This document shows, piece after piece, positions 52,141 through 61,669 of a stretch of DNA of 64,000 nt. The translations under genes and the position numbers were made by a program. Position 1 is the first letter of the stretch. Each line of letters opens with the position of its first letter. The stretch lies in the NCBI RefSeq assembly GCF_037861325.1, contig NZ_JAFELW010000002.1. One strand, written 5' to 3'. Under the pieces are notes generated by a model, which was not told where the DNA came from, ran no database searches, and was given only the letters and a program-made list of their open reading frames with translations. This DNA comes from Riemerella anatipestifer_F. GTDB taxonomy: Bacteria; Bacteroidota; Bacteroidia; Flavobacteriales; Weeksellaceae.

Positions 52141-52920
52141 TTACTGCCTACGCAATCTATTAAGTTCTTCCCATATGTTAGGTTCATTCAGTTTTGGGAG
52201 TTCCTCAAAATCTTCGGGGTGCTCCGCTTTGTAGGCTTGCCAAAGCTTATCGTCTTTTTCACTGTAATAATTAGGGTACTGCCATATAAATCGGCGTTTC
52301 TTTTCGCCTTGTTTTCTATACATAAAAGCTAAAACGACACCCACTACCGCTCCTACTAAATGAGACTGCCACGAAATTTGGCTAGGTTGGTCTAGCTGAG
52401 AAAAGAATTCTTCGGGAAAAATTCCCCAAATTAAACTTCCATAATACAAAGCTACAAGGAGAGAGATAGTGAGTAATTTCATATTCCATCTAAAAACTCC
52501 ACTAAAGAATAAGAAGAAAGCCAACATATAGACTATACCACTAGCACCTATAATACAAGTATAATGCAGCTCCCCTGTAAATAAATCTACTTGAGGAGTC
52601 AGCCAAACCAAAAACCCCGTAGACAACCAACCCAACAAGAAAATAACATTTGCTATTTTAGGGTAAAACTCGTATAATAAAAAAAGTAAAACACCTAGAG
52701 GAACAGAGTTACTCCATATATGCTCTAAACCAGAATGTAAAAAAGGAGAAAACAAAACACCCTTTAGCCCTTCTGGAGCTAGCGGAATTAGCGCTCCCTG
52801 ACAATGCTCCACCAAGCCCACGGATTGTAATAAAAACCCAATCCATATAGCTGATAATACTACAATTGGTACTTTTATAGAGCGAAAAGATTCATTTTTA
52901 AACATGTCGGTTTTCGTCAC
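52141..52920 (-). CDS. Rhomboid-family intramembrane serine protease
   Basis: A 259-residue rhomboid peptidase. The six-helix core carries the catalytic Ser127 in GASG, His187 (SWQSHLVGAVVG) and Asn71 (HIWSN), the oxyanion helper. A soluble C-terminal tail of about 60 residues follows, basic then acidic (GEKKRRFIWQYPNYYSEKDD, ..., EELNRLRRQ). The start is at 52920; MFKNESF at 52905 is an alternative. It is convergent with the YdeI-like gene. Substrate unknown. Confidence 0.9.
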   Translation of the reverse strand: MTKTDMFKNESFRSIKVPIVVLSAIWIGFLLQSVGLVEHCQGALIPLAPEGLKGVLFSPFLHSGLEHIWSNSVPLGVLLFLLYEFYPKIANVIFLLGWLSTGFLVWLTPQVDLFTGELHYTCIIGASGIVYMLAFFLFFSGVFRWNMKLLTISLLVALYYGSLIWGIFPEEFFSQLDQPSQISWQSHLVGAVVGVVLAFMYRKQGEKKRRFIWQYPNYYSEKDDKLWQAYKAEHPEDFEELPKLNEPNIWEELNRLRRQ

Positions 52921-52978
52921 AAATGTTTTGCCAAACCAAAAAAAGAGACTTTATTTTTCGTAAATAGAAAAACTGTCC

Positions 52979-52986
52979 TATTTTTG
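52979..52986 (+). promoter_or_regulatory. -7 element (TATTTTTG) of the DUF3078 gene
   Basis: TATTTTTG ends 25 bases before the ATG at 53012. Confidence 0.45.
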
Positions 52987-53011
52987 TACTAAAATTATAA
53001 ATAAATTACTA

Positions 53012-54121
53012 ATGCTAAAACATTTAGCCCTTTTTATTTTATCAATTTGTCATACTTTTGTACTAGGACAAATACAGCATAATAAAAAGCTAATAGATTC
53101 TATAAGCAACAAGCATTGGGAATCCAATATTATAGACATAGATAGCTTCAGTAAAGAGCATTTAGTTGCCCTTAAATCCTATAAAATAGACTCCTTAATT
53201 CCCTCATCTCCACCCAAGAGCATTAAGGAAGATATCCCTGTAACTCCCTATAAATTTCTAAAAATGGACACTCCTCAGAAATGGTACTTTTGGGGACAGA
53301 ACACTTTGGTTTTTAACCAATCTAGCTTTTCTAATTGGAACTCTGGGGGAAATAATAGTATTGGAGTCATAGGAAATATAGACTATAACTTAAGCTATAA
53401 AAATAGAAACCATTACTGGGAAAACATTGTAAGAATGGGATACGGTATGGTTTCAACTCAAAACCAAGCAGCGAGAAAAACCGACGACTACCTTAATATT
53501 ATGAGCAACTATGGCTACGAAATAGGAGGAAACTATTACTTATCTATAGGCGCCCAGTTTTTAACTCAATTTATGCCGGGTTATAATTATGCAATTACAC
53601 CTAAACCTTCCTACGAGAATAGGATTTCAAAATTCATGGCTCCAGGGTATATCAATGCGGGTATGGGTATTTCTTACAACCCAAACGAAAATTTTCAAGT
53701 AATCTTCCGTCCTGCAAACACAAAACTTACTTTCGTTTTGGATAAAGAGTTACAGCGAGCAGGCAGATATGGTTTAGAAAAAGATGGACAATCAGTAAGA
53801 ACAGAGCTCGGTGCGATGCTTACCGCCTTGTATAGACTTAAAATTTATAAAGACATCAACCTAGTTAACCAAATAGGCTTTTTTACCAACTATCTCTATC
53901 ACCCAGAAAGAGTAGATATCAACTATACAGGAACTCTTAACCTTAAGTTCAGTAAATTTATTACGACCATGGTAATGGTAAATCTACTTTATGACCATGA
54001 TCAGGTACAAAAACTACAAATGAAACAAACCTTGGGCATAGGTCTTACCTATAACTTTGGAGCAGATGAAAAAGGTAAAATACCTCAAAAAAAGATTTTA
54101 AAACCCTACGAGTTTAGATAA
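53012..54121 (+). CDS. DUF3078 outer-membrane protein
   Basis: A 369-residue exported protein: signal peptide (LALFILSICHTFVLGQ), a polar Ser/Pro-rich stretch, then the DUF3078 domain with its typical opening (WGQNTLVFNQSSFSNWNSGGNNS) and alternating beta strands to the end, as in a small barrel. This family is frequent in Bacteroidota, and is often surface-associated with no defined role. glnA follows after 97 bases behind a weak hairpin (54141-54164). Confidence 0.85.
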   Translation: MLKHLALFILSICHTFVLGQIQHNKKLIDSISNKHWESNIIDIDSFSKEHLVALKSYKIDSLIPSSPPKSIKEDIPVTPYKFLKMDTPQKWYFWGQNTLVFNQSSFSNWNSGGNNSIGVIGNIDYNLSYKNRNHYWENIVRMGYGMVSTQNQAARKTDDYLNIMSNYGYEIGGNYYLSIGAQFLTQFMPGYNYAITPKPSYENRISKFMAPGYINAGMGISYNPNENFQVIFRPANTKLTFVLDKELQRAGRYGLEKDGQSVRTELGAMLTALYRLKIYKDINLVNQIGFFTNYLYHPERVDINYTGTLNLKFSKFITTMVMVNLLYDHDQVQKLQMKQTLGIGLTYNFGADEKGKIPQKKILKPYEFR

Positions 54122-54218
54122 AAATACTATTTTAAAACAAACACCCCTAAATTTTATAGGGTGTATTAACTTTATAATTGATTTTTTTGTAATTTAGCCC
54201 CATCTAAAATTACAAAAT

Positions 54219-56414
54219 ATGTCAACTTTAAGATTTAAAGCCTTATCAGAGCTTCCGTTTAGGGACTATAGAAGATCTAACGCTATAGATGTACCTACTA
54301 AATTATCAGATTTATTTTGCCAAAATGTATTTTCCGTAGAAACTATGAGAAAATACTTAACCAAAGAGGCCTTCAATTCTATTTTAGACGCGATGAAAAT
54401 GGGTTCTAAGATAGAACATCACATTGCAGACCAAGTTGCAGTAGCTATGAAAGATTGGGCTATGAGCAAAGGTGTTACACATTACACTCACTGGTTTCAG
54501 CCACTTACAGGTGCTACAGCAGAAAAGCATGATAGTTTTTTCACTCCTATAGGAGACGGTAGAGCTATTGAGAGATTTAACGGAAGTATGCTTATCCAGC
54601 AAGAGCCAGACGCCTCTTCTTTTCCTAACGGAGGAATAAGAAATACTTTTGAAGCTAGAGGTTACACCGCTTGGGACCCAACTTCTCCCGCCTTTATTAT
54701 GGGAACTACCTTATGTATTCCTTCCATTTTTATTTCTTATACAGGAGAAACTCTCGATTACAAAACACCTCTTTTAAAAGCTCTACACGCCATAGACATG
54801 GCAGCTACTGAGGTGTGTAAAGCTTATTTTGATAAAAATGTAAATAAAGTTACCGCCACTCTTGGCTGGGAACAAGAATATTTCTTAGTAGATACCGCTC
54901 TTTACCAATCTAGACCAGACCTTGTAATTACAGGGAAAACCCTTTTAGGACACTCTCCTGCCAAAGGTCAGCAGCTAGACGACCATTATTTTGGTTCCAT
55001 TCCTACTAGAGTAATGAACTTTATGAAGGAACTAGAAATAGAATGCATGAAGCTAGGGATACCTGTTACCACAAGACACAACGAGGTAGCTCCTAACCAA
55101 TTTGAACTCGCTCCGATGTTTGAAGAAGCCAATGTCGCTGTAGACCACAACTCACTTTTGATGGATGTTATGGCGAGGGTAGCACACAAACATCACTTCC
55201 ATATTTTATTCCACGAAAAGCCTTTCGCTGGAGTTAATGGTAGCGGAAAACACAACAACTGGTCTCTAAGCACAGATACTGGAGAAAACCTTTTAAGCCC
55301 AGGTAAAAACCCTAAAAAGAATCTACAATTTTTAACATTCTTTGTAAACACCTTAAAAGCCGTTCATGACTATGCAGATTTACTTAGAGCAAGCATCGCT
55401 TCTGCAAGTAACGACCACCGTTTAGGAGCAAACGAAGCCCCACCTGCTATTATTTCCGCTTTCATAGGAAGTCAGCTTTCAGGCGTTCTCGACGAACTTG
55501 AAAAAGTAACTTTCGGAAAATTATCTCCTGAAGAAAAAACAGATTTAAAACTGAATGTTGTAGGGAAAATCCCAATGATTTTATTGGACAATACCGATAG
55601 AAACAGAACCTCTCCATTCGCTTTTACGGGAAATAAATTCGAACTTCGTGCCGTAGGTTCTTCTGCAAACTGTGCCGAACCAATGACGGTAATGAATGTA
55701 ATTATGGCTAAACAGTTAGGCGTTTTCAAAAAAGAAGTAGATGCACTGATTGAAAAAGGTCTTAAAAAAGATGAAGCGATATTTAACGTATTAAGAGAAT
55801 ATGTAAAACAGGCTAAAAATATCATTTTTGAAGGCGATGGCTATTCTGCAGAATGGGAAAAAGAGGCAAAGAAAAGAGGTCTTAACAATTTAAAAACTAC
55901 ACCTGAAGCTCTTAAAAATGAACTAAACGATAAGTTTGTACAGCTTTACGAAGAACTTGGAATTTATTCAAAAAGAGAATTCCAAGCAAGAAACGAAATC
56001 AAGATAGAAAAATATTCTACCGTAATAGACATTGAAGCTAGAGTATTAGGAGATATTGCAAGAAATCATATTATCCCTGCTGCCCTTAACTATCAAAATA
56101 GACTAATAGAAAATGTTAAAGGATTAAAAGAAATATTCCCTGAAAAAGAGTATAAGATTCTCGCAAAAGAGCAACTAAACCTCATTTCTGAAATTTCTAA
56201 AAATGTATCCAAAATAAAACTAGGCGTAGATGAACTTCTTTCAGAAAAAGCTAAAGCTAAAGAGTTGCACGGTATGAAACAAGCGGAAGCTTATTGTTCA
56301 AAAGTAAAACCTTTGTTTGACGACATTCGTGAAGCATCAGATGAGTTAGAAATGATGGTAGATGATGAGCTTTGGCCAATGACAAAATATAGAGAACTCC
56401 TCTTCACAAGATAG
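54219..56414 (+). CDS. glnN: Glutamine synthetase, type III
   Basis: Type III GS (731 residues), as expected in Bacteroidota: larger than GSI and dodecameric. It has the opening LPFRDYRR, TLGWEQEYFLVD (Glu ligands), ATARHNEVAPNQFELAP-like motif, HEKPFAGVNGSGKHNNWS, and NRTSPFAFTGNKFELRAVGSSANCAEPMTVMN. It makes glutamine from glutamate, ammonia and ATP in the cytosol. A good terminator (56448-56487) closes the gene. No PII or regulator is adjacent. Confidence 0.96.
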   Translation: MSTLRFKALSELPFRDYRRSNAIDVPTKLSDLFCQNVFSVETMRKYLTKEAFNSILDAMKMGSKIEHHIADQVAVAMKDWAMSKGVTHYTHWFQPLTGATAEKHDSFFTPIGDGRAIERFNGSMLIQQEPDASSFPNGGIRNTFEARGYTAWDPTSPAFIMGTTLCIPSIFISYTGETLDYKTPLLKALHAIDMAATEVCKAYFDKNVNKVTATLGWEQEYFLVDTALYQSRPDLVITGKTLLGHSPAKGQQLDDHYFGSIPTRVMNFMKELEIECMKLGIPVTTRHNEVAPNQFELAPMFEEANVAVDHNSLLMDVMARVAHKHHFHILFHEKPFAGVNGSGKHNNWSLSTDTGENLLSPGKNPKKNLQFLTFFVNTLKAVHDYADLLRASIASASNDHRLGANEAPPAIISAFIGSQLSGVLDELEKVTFGKLSPEEKTDLKLNVVGKIPMILLDNTDRNRTSPFAFTGNKFELRAVGSSANCAEPMTVMNVIMAKQLGVFKKEVDALIEKGLKKDEAIFNVLREYVKQAKNIIFEGDGYSAEWEKEAKKRGLNNLKTTPEALKNELNDKFVQLYEELGIYSKREFQARNEIKIEKYSTVIDIEARVLGDIARNHIIPAALNYQNRLIENVKGLKEIFPEKEYKILAKEQLNLISEISKNVSKIKLGVDELLSEKAKAKELHGMKQAEAYCSKVKPLFDDIREASDELEMMVDDELWPMTKYRELLFTR

Positions 56415-56447
56415 AGCAGGGTGTTAAAATATATTAACAAATCAATA

Positions 56448-56487
56448 CCACAGAAAACCTAAAAATAGGAGTTTCTGTGGTTTTTTA
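56448..56487 (+). terminator. Intrinsic terminator after glnA-III
   Basis: Stem CCACAGAAA/TTTCTGTGG followed by TTTTTTATTT, about 34 bases past the stop. Confidence 0.88.
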
Positions 56488-56574
56488 TTTTAACAAACCC
56501 TACAATAATGTTAAAAACTGTTAAAATATATATTCTCCTGTAACACTCTAAAAAGAGGTTCCCCATAGATTACT

Positions 56575-56582
56575 TACCTTTG
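56575..56582 (+). promoter_or_regulatory. -7 element (TACCTTTG) of the NlpC/P60 gene
   Basis: TACCTTTG fits TAnnTTTG; it lies 61 bases before the ATG at 56644, giving a leader of about 55 bases. Confidence 0.5.
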
Positions 56583-56643
56583 TAAGGTCTTTTTAAAGAA
56601 AAAGAATTCTTTATTTAATAGGGACTACTAAAATAAGTCAGAA

Positions 56644-57312
56644 ATGAAAAACAAAAATTTAGTATACGTTTTATTAGCTTTAGTCGCTTTTTCTTTACAG
56701 TCATGTGTAAGTAACTATGTAGTTACAGCTACTCCTTCTAACGCTAACACTGAGTACAAATCCAATACCAAAGTACCTAAAATAAACAAAGCAAGTTTAA
56801 CTTCAGCAAAAAAATCTCTTTACCAAGATGAAGCTGAAGCTAATTATGTTGCAGCAAAAACAACTTTAGCAAGAGTAAATAATTTAGAAACTAAAGCCGA
56901 GATAGAGAAAGCTATTAAGCACTCACAAACAATAGACGAAATTCTTAATCAAGCAAATACTTACTTAGGAACTCCTTACCGTTACGGAGGCACTACTAGA
57001 AGTGGTATAGATTGTTCTGCATTTGTACTATCTGTGTTTAACGAAGTTACTGGCATCAGTTTACCAAGAGTAGCTGCTTCTCAAGCACAAGAAGGAGAAA
57101 TGGTACCAAAAGAAGAGTTACAAAAAGGAGATTTAGTATTCTTTTCACACGGAAGACGCATTTCTCATGTAGGGATAGTACAAGAGATTACAGAAGATGG
57201 AGATATTAAGTTCATACACGCCGCAACTTCTAAAGGGGTAATGGTGTCTTCACTTAGTGATAAATACTGGGGTCCTCGATACAAATTTGCAAAGAGAGTC
57301 ATACAAAATTAG
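56644..57312 (+). CDS. NlpC/P60-family peptidase lipoprotein
   Basis: A 222-residue lipoprotein (lipobox LQSC, Cys21) with a linker and a C-terminal NlpC/P60 (C40) domain: catalytic Cys124 in DCSAF, His175 in ISHVGIV and His192 in FIHAATS. It cuts peptide bonds in peptidoglycan stems at the cell envelope. It is monocistronic: its promoter is at 56575-56582 and a hairpin follows at 57327-57371. Confidence 0.95.
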   Translation: MKNKNLVYVLLALVAFSLQSCVSNYVVTATPSNANTEYKSNTKVPKINKASLTSAKKSLYQDEAEANYVAAKTTLARVNNLETKAEIEKAIKHSQTIDEILNQANTYLGTPYRYGGTTRSGIDCSAFVLSVFNEVTGISLPRVAASQAQEGEMVPKEELQKGDLVFFSHGRRISHVGIVQEITEDGDIKFIHAATSKGVMVSSLSDKYWGPRYKFAKRVIQN

Positions 57313-57326
57313 TGCTCTCTAAAGAA

Positions 57327-57371
57327 ATTGAAATAGGCTTGCTGATTATTAATCAACAAGCCTATTTCAAT
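57327..57371. terminator. Long inverted repeat, probable terminator
   Basis: ATTGAAATAGGCTTG (57327-57341) pairs with CAAGCCTATTTCAAT (57357-57371); the 15-base centre is itself nearly palindromic (TGATTA.TAATCA). No T-run follows on the plus strand, so termination is probable but not certain. Confidence 0.5.
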
Positions 57372-57412
57372 GTAAATAAATTAATTTTACCTTCACAAAA
57401 AACTTTATAAAA

Positions 57413-57769
57413 ATGGAAAACCTTAATTTTTCTCAAATGAAAGAAGACAAAGATATATTGTTTCTACTTCATTTATCTCAATTATTTAATCTTATTACAG
57501 GATTCGGTGGGCTTGTAGCTCCTATCTTAATTTGGGCTTTCAAAAAAGATCAAATACAAGGAGTAAATGAGCAAGGGAAAGAGGTTATCAACTTTCAAAT
57601 CACTATGTTTCTAGCCATTTTGATATCTATACCTTTATGCTTTATCCTGATAGGTTTTTTATTCATATCTATTATAGCACTTCTTATGATTATAGTACCT
57701 ATTATACAAGCTATTAAATCTAAAGATAACCAATCTGTAAGATATCCTTTAACTATTAGATTTATTTAA
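57413..57769 (+). CDS. DUF4870 membrane protein
   Basis: A 118-residue inner-membrane protein: an N-terminal amphipathic piece, then about three hydrophobic segments (LFNLITGFGGLVAPILIW, ITMFLAILISIPLCFILIGFLF, IIALLMIIVPIIQAI), typical of DUF4870, with the conserved GFGGLVAP and EVINFQ. Function unknown. Its stop overlaps the convergent LytTR gene's stop by 4 bases. Confidence 0.82.
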   Translation: MENLNFSQMKEDKDILFLLHLSQLFNLITGFGGLVAPILIWAFKKDQIQGVNEQGKEVINFQITMFLAILISIPLCFILIGFLFISIIALLMIIVPIIQAIKSKDNQSVRYPLTIRFI

Positions 57770-58509
57770 AACTCTTCTAGCCAAGATTTAAAATACTTTA
57801 CTCGCTCTCTACTTATTGTAATTTCTTGCTCTAACGGGTGATTGAGTTCCACTTTGTAATATGGGGAAATGTAGATATTTTTAATATGCTCTAAATTGAT
57901 GATGAATTGTCTATTAACCCTGAAAAATTTCTTTAAATCTAACAGTTTTTCTAACTCATCTAAAGTAAATTCCGTAGGATAAGCTCTGCTCTCGGTTTGA
58001 GCATAAACGATTTTGTTTTCGCTGTAAAAACAACTAATATTTTCTATACTCAATACCTTTAAATTATATCCTACTTTAGCTACAACTCTTGTAAGTTTAG
58101 GTGTTTCCTTTTGGATAAGTTCTTTAAAGTTTAGTCGTTCGTAGCCTTGTTCTTTTGGAAGAAAAGAGTGAAACTTCTCTATCGCTTGCTCTAAATCCTC
58201 TTGTGAAAAAGGCTTTAGTAAATAATCAATAGAGTTAAGTTTAAACGCTTTTAAAGTATATTGGTCAAATGCCGTAGTATAAATAATGAAACTTTTGGTA
58301 GGCACTTGTTCAAAAATATCAAAAGACAGCCCATCACCTAACATAATATCCGAAAAAATAAGGTCGGGGTGCGGTTGGGTTTTAAAATAATCAACGCCTT
58401 CTTGTACCGAAGATAGAGTTGCTACTACTTCTATCTCTGGAAACTTCTCTAACATTCGTTTTAGCTTTCTTGCGGCTAATTGCTCGTCTTCTATAATAAT
58501 TGCTTTCAT
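57766..58509 (-). CDS. LytTR-type response regulator
   Basis: A 247-residue response regulator: receiver domain (about 1-120, phospho-acceptor Asp54 in FSDIML, IEDEQ acidic pair, and K105-equivalent in YLLKPFS) and a C-terminal LytTR DNA-binding domain (about 140-245, HIKNIYISPYYKVEL). It pairs with the kinase gene 10 bases upstream. LytTR regulators in Bacteroidota often control neighbouring exported or surface genes. Confidence 0.95.
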   Translation of the reverse strand: MKAIIIEDEQLAARKLKRMLEKFPEIEVVATLSSVQEGVDYFKTQPHPDLIFSDIMLGDGLSFDIFEQVPTKSFIIYTTAFDQYTLKAFKLNSIDYLLKPFSQEDLEQAIEKFHSFLPKEQGYERLNFKELIQKETPKLTRVVAKVGYNLKVLSIENISCFYSENKIVYAQTESRAYPTEFTLDELEKLLDLKKFFRVNRQFIINLEHIKNIYISPYYKVELNHPLEQEITISRERVKYFKSWLEEF

Positions 58510-58519
58510 TTTTTTAATA

Positions 58520-59536
58520 TTATATCAAAGGGATTTCTACACGAAAAATAGTTTCATTTTTAACAATATTCACTTCCTTATGCGTGAGTAAGGCGTAGCG
58601 TTGCTGAATGTTCTTTAATCCAACACCTGTACCACCTGCAGGCATCTCTCTTGCTTGTAAATTATTTTCTACCATCAAATAAGACGAGGAGGTATAAACC
58701 TTAATATTCAACGGTTTTTGAATGGTAGCAAAGTTGTGTTTAATCACATTCTCCAACAATAATTGTAAGGACAATGGCACTACTAAATGATTTTCAAAGT
58801 TGGGATTTATATCAAAACTAAAATTAACACTGTCTTCAAAACGGGTTTTAAGAAGTTCGGCATAGGTTTTTGCAAAGCTGATTTCTTCGGCAACACTTAC
58901 CGTTTTTTTGTCCCTTTGTTCCAAAACATAGCGGTATATTTTAGACATATCCTCCGTGAATTTTTGAGCTTTTGGTGGGTTTTCCTCAATCAACGCTGTT
59001 AAAACATTTAAAGAATTAAACAGAAAATGCGGGTCTAACTGAGTTTTTAAACTTTGAAACTGTGCCTCCGAAGCTTTGGCTAATTGTTCCTGCACTTCTA
59101 TTTTCTCTTGAGTGCTTTGTTGCAAGGCTTTCATAAAACCGTAGGCGTGAAGAATAGAAGATATCAACAAAACAAAAATAACCATAAATAAGTTTACAGA
59201 ATATGATTTAGTACTAAAGTAATTCTCAGCAGGCTCTCCTTGAATAATTACAAAATTGAAATAATTAAGCCCATAAGCGATAACAATATTAACAATAATA
59301 GTCCCAATAACTCCCCAAAGAAGTCTAGTTTTAAGATGAGTGACCCAATTGTATTTTTCATTCAAAAATTCATTTAGAAAACCGTTAGCAATGCCAAAGC
59401 CAAATGTGTATAAAAACGAAATTGATAAGTTTATAAAAAAATTAACAACTGTTTTTTCAGGTGTGGTAAAGAAAAAACTAGAAACCAGCCCTACGATAGA
59501 TAAAACTTTAATATTTTGAAAAGAAAATGTTTTCAT
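58520..59536 (-). CDS. LytS-type sensor histidine kinase
   Basis: A 338-residue sensor kinase with about four membrane segments in the first 135 residues and no large periplasmic domain, a helical region, the His_kinase (LytS) H-box with His170 in LDPHFLFNSLNVL, and an HATPase domain (LLLENVIKHNF, GTGVGLKNIQQRY). It is upstream of the response regulator by 10 bases, forming a two-component system. The signal is not evident. Confidence 0.95.
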   Translation of the reverse strand: MKTFSFQNIKVLSIVGLVSSFFFTTPEKTVVNFFINLSISFLYTFGFGIANGFLNEFLNEKYNWVTHLKTRLLWGVIGTIIVNIVIAYGLNYFNFVIIQGEPAENYFSTKSYSVNLFMVIFVLLISSILHAYGFMKALQQSTQEKIEVQEQLAKASEAQFQSLKTQLDPHFLFNSLNVLTALIEENPPKAQKFTEDMSKIYRYVLEQRDKKTVSVAEEISFAKTYAELLKTRFEDSVNFSFDINPNFENHLVVPLSLQLLLENVIKHNFATIQKPLNIKVYTSSSYLMVENNLQAREMPAGGTGVGLKNIQQRYALLTHKEVNIVKNETIFRVEIPLI

Positions 59537-59593
59537 AAGTTAAATTTTGAAAAAGATGGTGAGGAAAGTTCTTCCTCACCAAAATATTCATAT

Positions 59594-60253
59594 TTATTTC
59601 AAAGATAAGAAATACTGAGCCTCTTTCTTTCCCCAATGAGGCAATAGTTTTTGCTCGGCTTCTTGGGTTTCAAACTGTTTTAAGGCTTTTTCAAATAGTT
59701 TTAAACCAAGTTCCTTACTTCCTCCGTGTTCTTTTGGTATATGATACACCATTTCAGCCTCTAATAAAGTAATTCTCGGATTATTAGGACTAAGTTTTTT
59801 AGCCTTCGCTAAATTTTCGCCATAAGATTTGCCATCAGTCGCATAATATTTCTGTGGATTGATCATCATTCTCAATCCATTGATGCGAGCTTTGAGAATA
59901 TAAATCTCTGCATTTTCAGGCGAAAGAGCCTCTGCCTTTTTCATCCATTCTTCAGCTTGGTTGGCTAAGGTTTCTAACTTGGTTTTATCGGTGTAATCAC
60001 CTCTGAACCCTTCCATTACACTATTGTAACTCGCATAATAGTAAGGCAACCACTGGTTAGGATTTTCTTCGGCTATCTTCACAAACGCTTTAGTTACGGG
60101 AGCCAACTCTTGGGCATTTTTGGATTGTTCCATCTGAACAATGCTCTTTTGTAGTTGAGATTGGTAATCGGTTTGTGCGTGTGCAAAACCTGTACTAACT
60201 ACTACGGCTAAAACCGCAACCCATTTCTTTGTGTTTAAAACTTTGTTTTTCAT
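59594..60253 (-). CDS. Exported TPR-like protein of unknown function
   Basis: A 219-residue exported protein: signal peptide (WVAVLAVVVSTGFAHAQ), then helix pairs with TPR-like spacing (AEEWMKKAEALSPENAEIY, AKKLSPNNPRITLLEAEM, LFEKALKQFETQEAEQ). No enzyme motif seen. It lies 57 bases upstream of the LytS/LytTR pair on the same strand; co-regulation is possible but not shown. A -7-like element TACATTTG occurs at 60286-60293 on the minus strand. Confidence 0.75.
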   Translation of the reverse strand: MKNKVLNTKKWVAVLAVVVSTGFAHAQTDYQSQLQKSIVQMEQSKNAQELAPVTKAFVKIAEENPNQWLPYYYASYNSVMEGFRGDYTDKTKLETLANQAEEWMKKAEALSPENAEIYILKARINGLRMMINPQKYYATDGKSYGENLAKAKKLSPNNPRITLLEAEMVYHIPKEHGGSKELGLKLFEKALKQFETQEAEQKLLPHWGKKEAQYFLSLK

Positions 60254-60285
60254 AATAAGATATTTTTTTGTTAAACTTTCTGATG

Positions 60286-60293
60286 CAAATGTA
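60286..60293 (-). promoter_or_regulatory. -7 element (TACATTTG) of the TPR-like gene
   Basis: TACATTTG on the minus strand lies 32 bases before the start at 60253. Confidence 0.45.
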
Positions 60294-60361
60294 AAACGGA
60301 CCTTTGCCCTAAAGAAAAATATCTTACTGAATGGTACTATTGGGTAACTGAACTGTAAAAT

Positions 60362-60730
60362 TCATCCATCTATACTTTCAAAAGCACTTTCTATGTGAGT
60401 AATTTCAAAGGCATTTTGTGGTGTTTTAATAATAGAAATAATATCAAATCTTACTTCCACATTTTTTGGATAGTTTTGTAGAAATTCGTTAGTGGCAGAA
60501 ATAATGAGTTTTATTTTCCGTTTGTTTACCGCTTCGTGAGGCTCTACAAAAGCATTGTGTTGCCTTGCTTTAACTTCTGCTACCACCAAAGTATTATCTT
60601 TTTCGGCAATAATATCTAGCTCTGCTTTAAGGTATCTAAAGTTCTTGGCTATGATATTATAGCCCTTTTGTTCCAAGAAAAATACGGCTTGATTTTCGGC
60701 TTCTTTTCCAAAATCATTATGCTCCGCCAT
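60362..60730 (-). CDS. YraN-family protein (UPF0102)
   Basis: A 122-residue cytosolic protein of the UPF0102/YraN family, with an endonuclease-like core: E at the start (FGKEAENQAVFFLEQKGY), ELDIIAEKD and VVAEVKAR, matching the E...D...ExK pattern of PD-(D/E)XK nucleases. Substrate unknown in this family. It starts 3 bases from the S66 peptidase stop, so they are co-transcribed. Confidence 0.92.
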   Translation of the reverse strand: MAEHNDFGKEAENQAVFFLEQKGYNIIAKNFRYLKAELDIIAEKDNTLVVAEVKARQHNAFVEPHEAVNKRKIKLIISATNEFLQNYPKNVEVRFDIISIIKTPQNAFEITHIESAFESIDG

Positions 60731-60733
60731 TAT

Positions 60734-61663
60734 TTATAGATAAAAAAGTTCTGCTTTTTCAGAGGTAATTTCAAGGCGAACCGAAGCTCCCAAAATAAGC
60801 GGCAAATTATGATAGATATGCCCATTAGGAAACTGATACATCACAGGGATTTTATATTTCTCCAATCTTTGTTTCACAATTTCATAAGCAAAGCTATCAA
60901 AGCTGTCTTCATAGTTTGGATTATCGGTTTCGGAGCCCATATTCGTCATACCACCTATGATAAGCCCTTTTATTTTTCTAAATGCTCCTGCAAGTTCCAG
61001 CCCCATCAGCATTCTATCAAGAGCGTAAAAGTTTTCGCCTATATCTTCTATAAAAAGGATTTTATCTTTAAAATTAAAGGAGTATGGACTCCCCAACAAG
61101 GCATAAACCAAGGCTAAATTTCCACCTATTAAAATGCCTTCTGCAACACCTTCTTTATTAAATGAATGTGGTGTGATTTTATATTTAGGAAGTGTTCCCT
61201 TAAGAACATCAAAAATAAACTCATAACTTTCCTCTGACACACCGAACGAAGCCGTTTTAAGTGTTTGCCCATGTATGCTAGCAAATCCATTTTTTAAAAG
61301 ATAGCTTTGTATTACGGTATTGTCCGAATAACCAATATACCATTTAGGATTCTCCCTGAAGGCAGATAATTTAATCTTTTTAATGAGATGTTGACAACCA
61401 TAACCTCCTCTAGTTGTCCATACGGCTGAAAGCTCCGAGTTAGAAAATGCCCAATTGATGTCTGATAAGCGTTCTTTTTCTGTTCCAGAATAATTGTATC
61501 CATTCTTAAAAATCCCCAAGCAATGCGGACTTAAAATAGGTTCATATCCTTTAGACTGTATTCGTTCTATACCTGCTTGTATCTGTGAGACTTCTACGGC
61601 TCCAGCAGGAGAAACAATGCCTATTTTAGCTCCTTTTTTTAGTTTTTGGGGAAATGTTACCAT
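60734..61663 (-). CDS. LD-carboxypeptidase (S66 family)
   Basis: A 309-residue LD-carboxypeptidase that trims murein tetrapeptides to tripeptides during peptidoglycan recycling in the cytosol. The nucleophile Ser113 is in GYSDNT, and the conserved WTTRGGYG and ILIGGNLALVYALLGSPY follow; the C-terminal part carries the Glu/His partners (FIEDIGENFYALDRML, FPNGHIYHNLPLILGA). The start at MVTFPQ (61663) is preferred to an earlier TTG. It lies between YraN and the LysE-family gene, 6 bases from the latter's stop. Confidence 0.93.
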   Translation of the reverse strand: MVTFPQKLKKGAKIGIVSPAGAVEVSQIQAGIERIQSKGYEPILSPHCLGIFKNGYNYSGTEKERLSDINWAFSNSELSAVWTTRGGYGCQHLIKKIKLSAFRENPKWYIGYSDNTVIQSYLLKNGFASIHGQTLKTASFGVSEESYEFIFDVLKGTLPKYKITPHSFNKEGVAEGILIGGNLALVYALLGSPYSFNFKDKILFIEDIGENFYALDRMLMGLELAGAFRKIKGLIIGGMTNMGSETDNPNYEDSFDSFAYEIVKQRLEKYKIPVMYQFPNGHIYHNLPLILGASVRLEITSEKAELFYL

Positions 61664-61669
61664 ACACAA

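Noticed and set aside
55472..55825. A 117-codon minus-strand frame within the glutamine synthetase gene
   Set aside because: It is an antisense shadow of conserved GSIII motifs.
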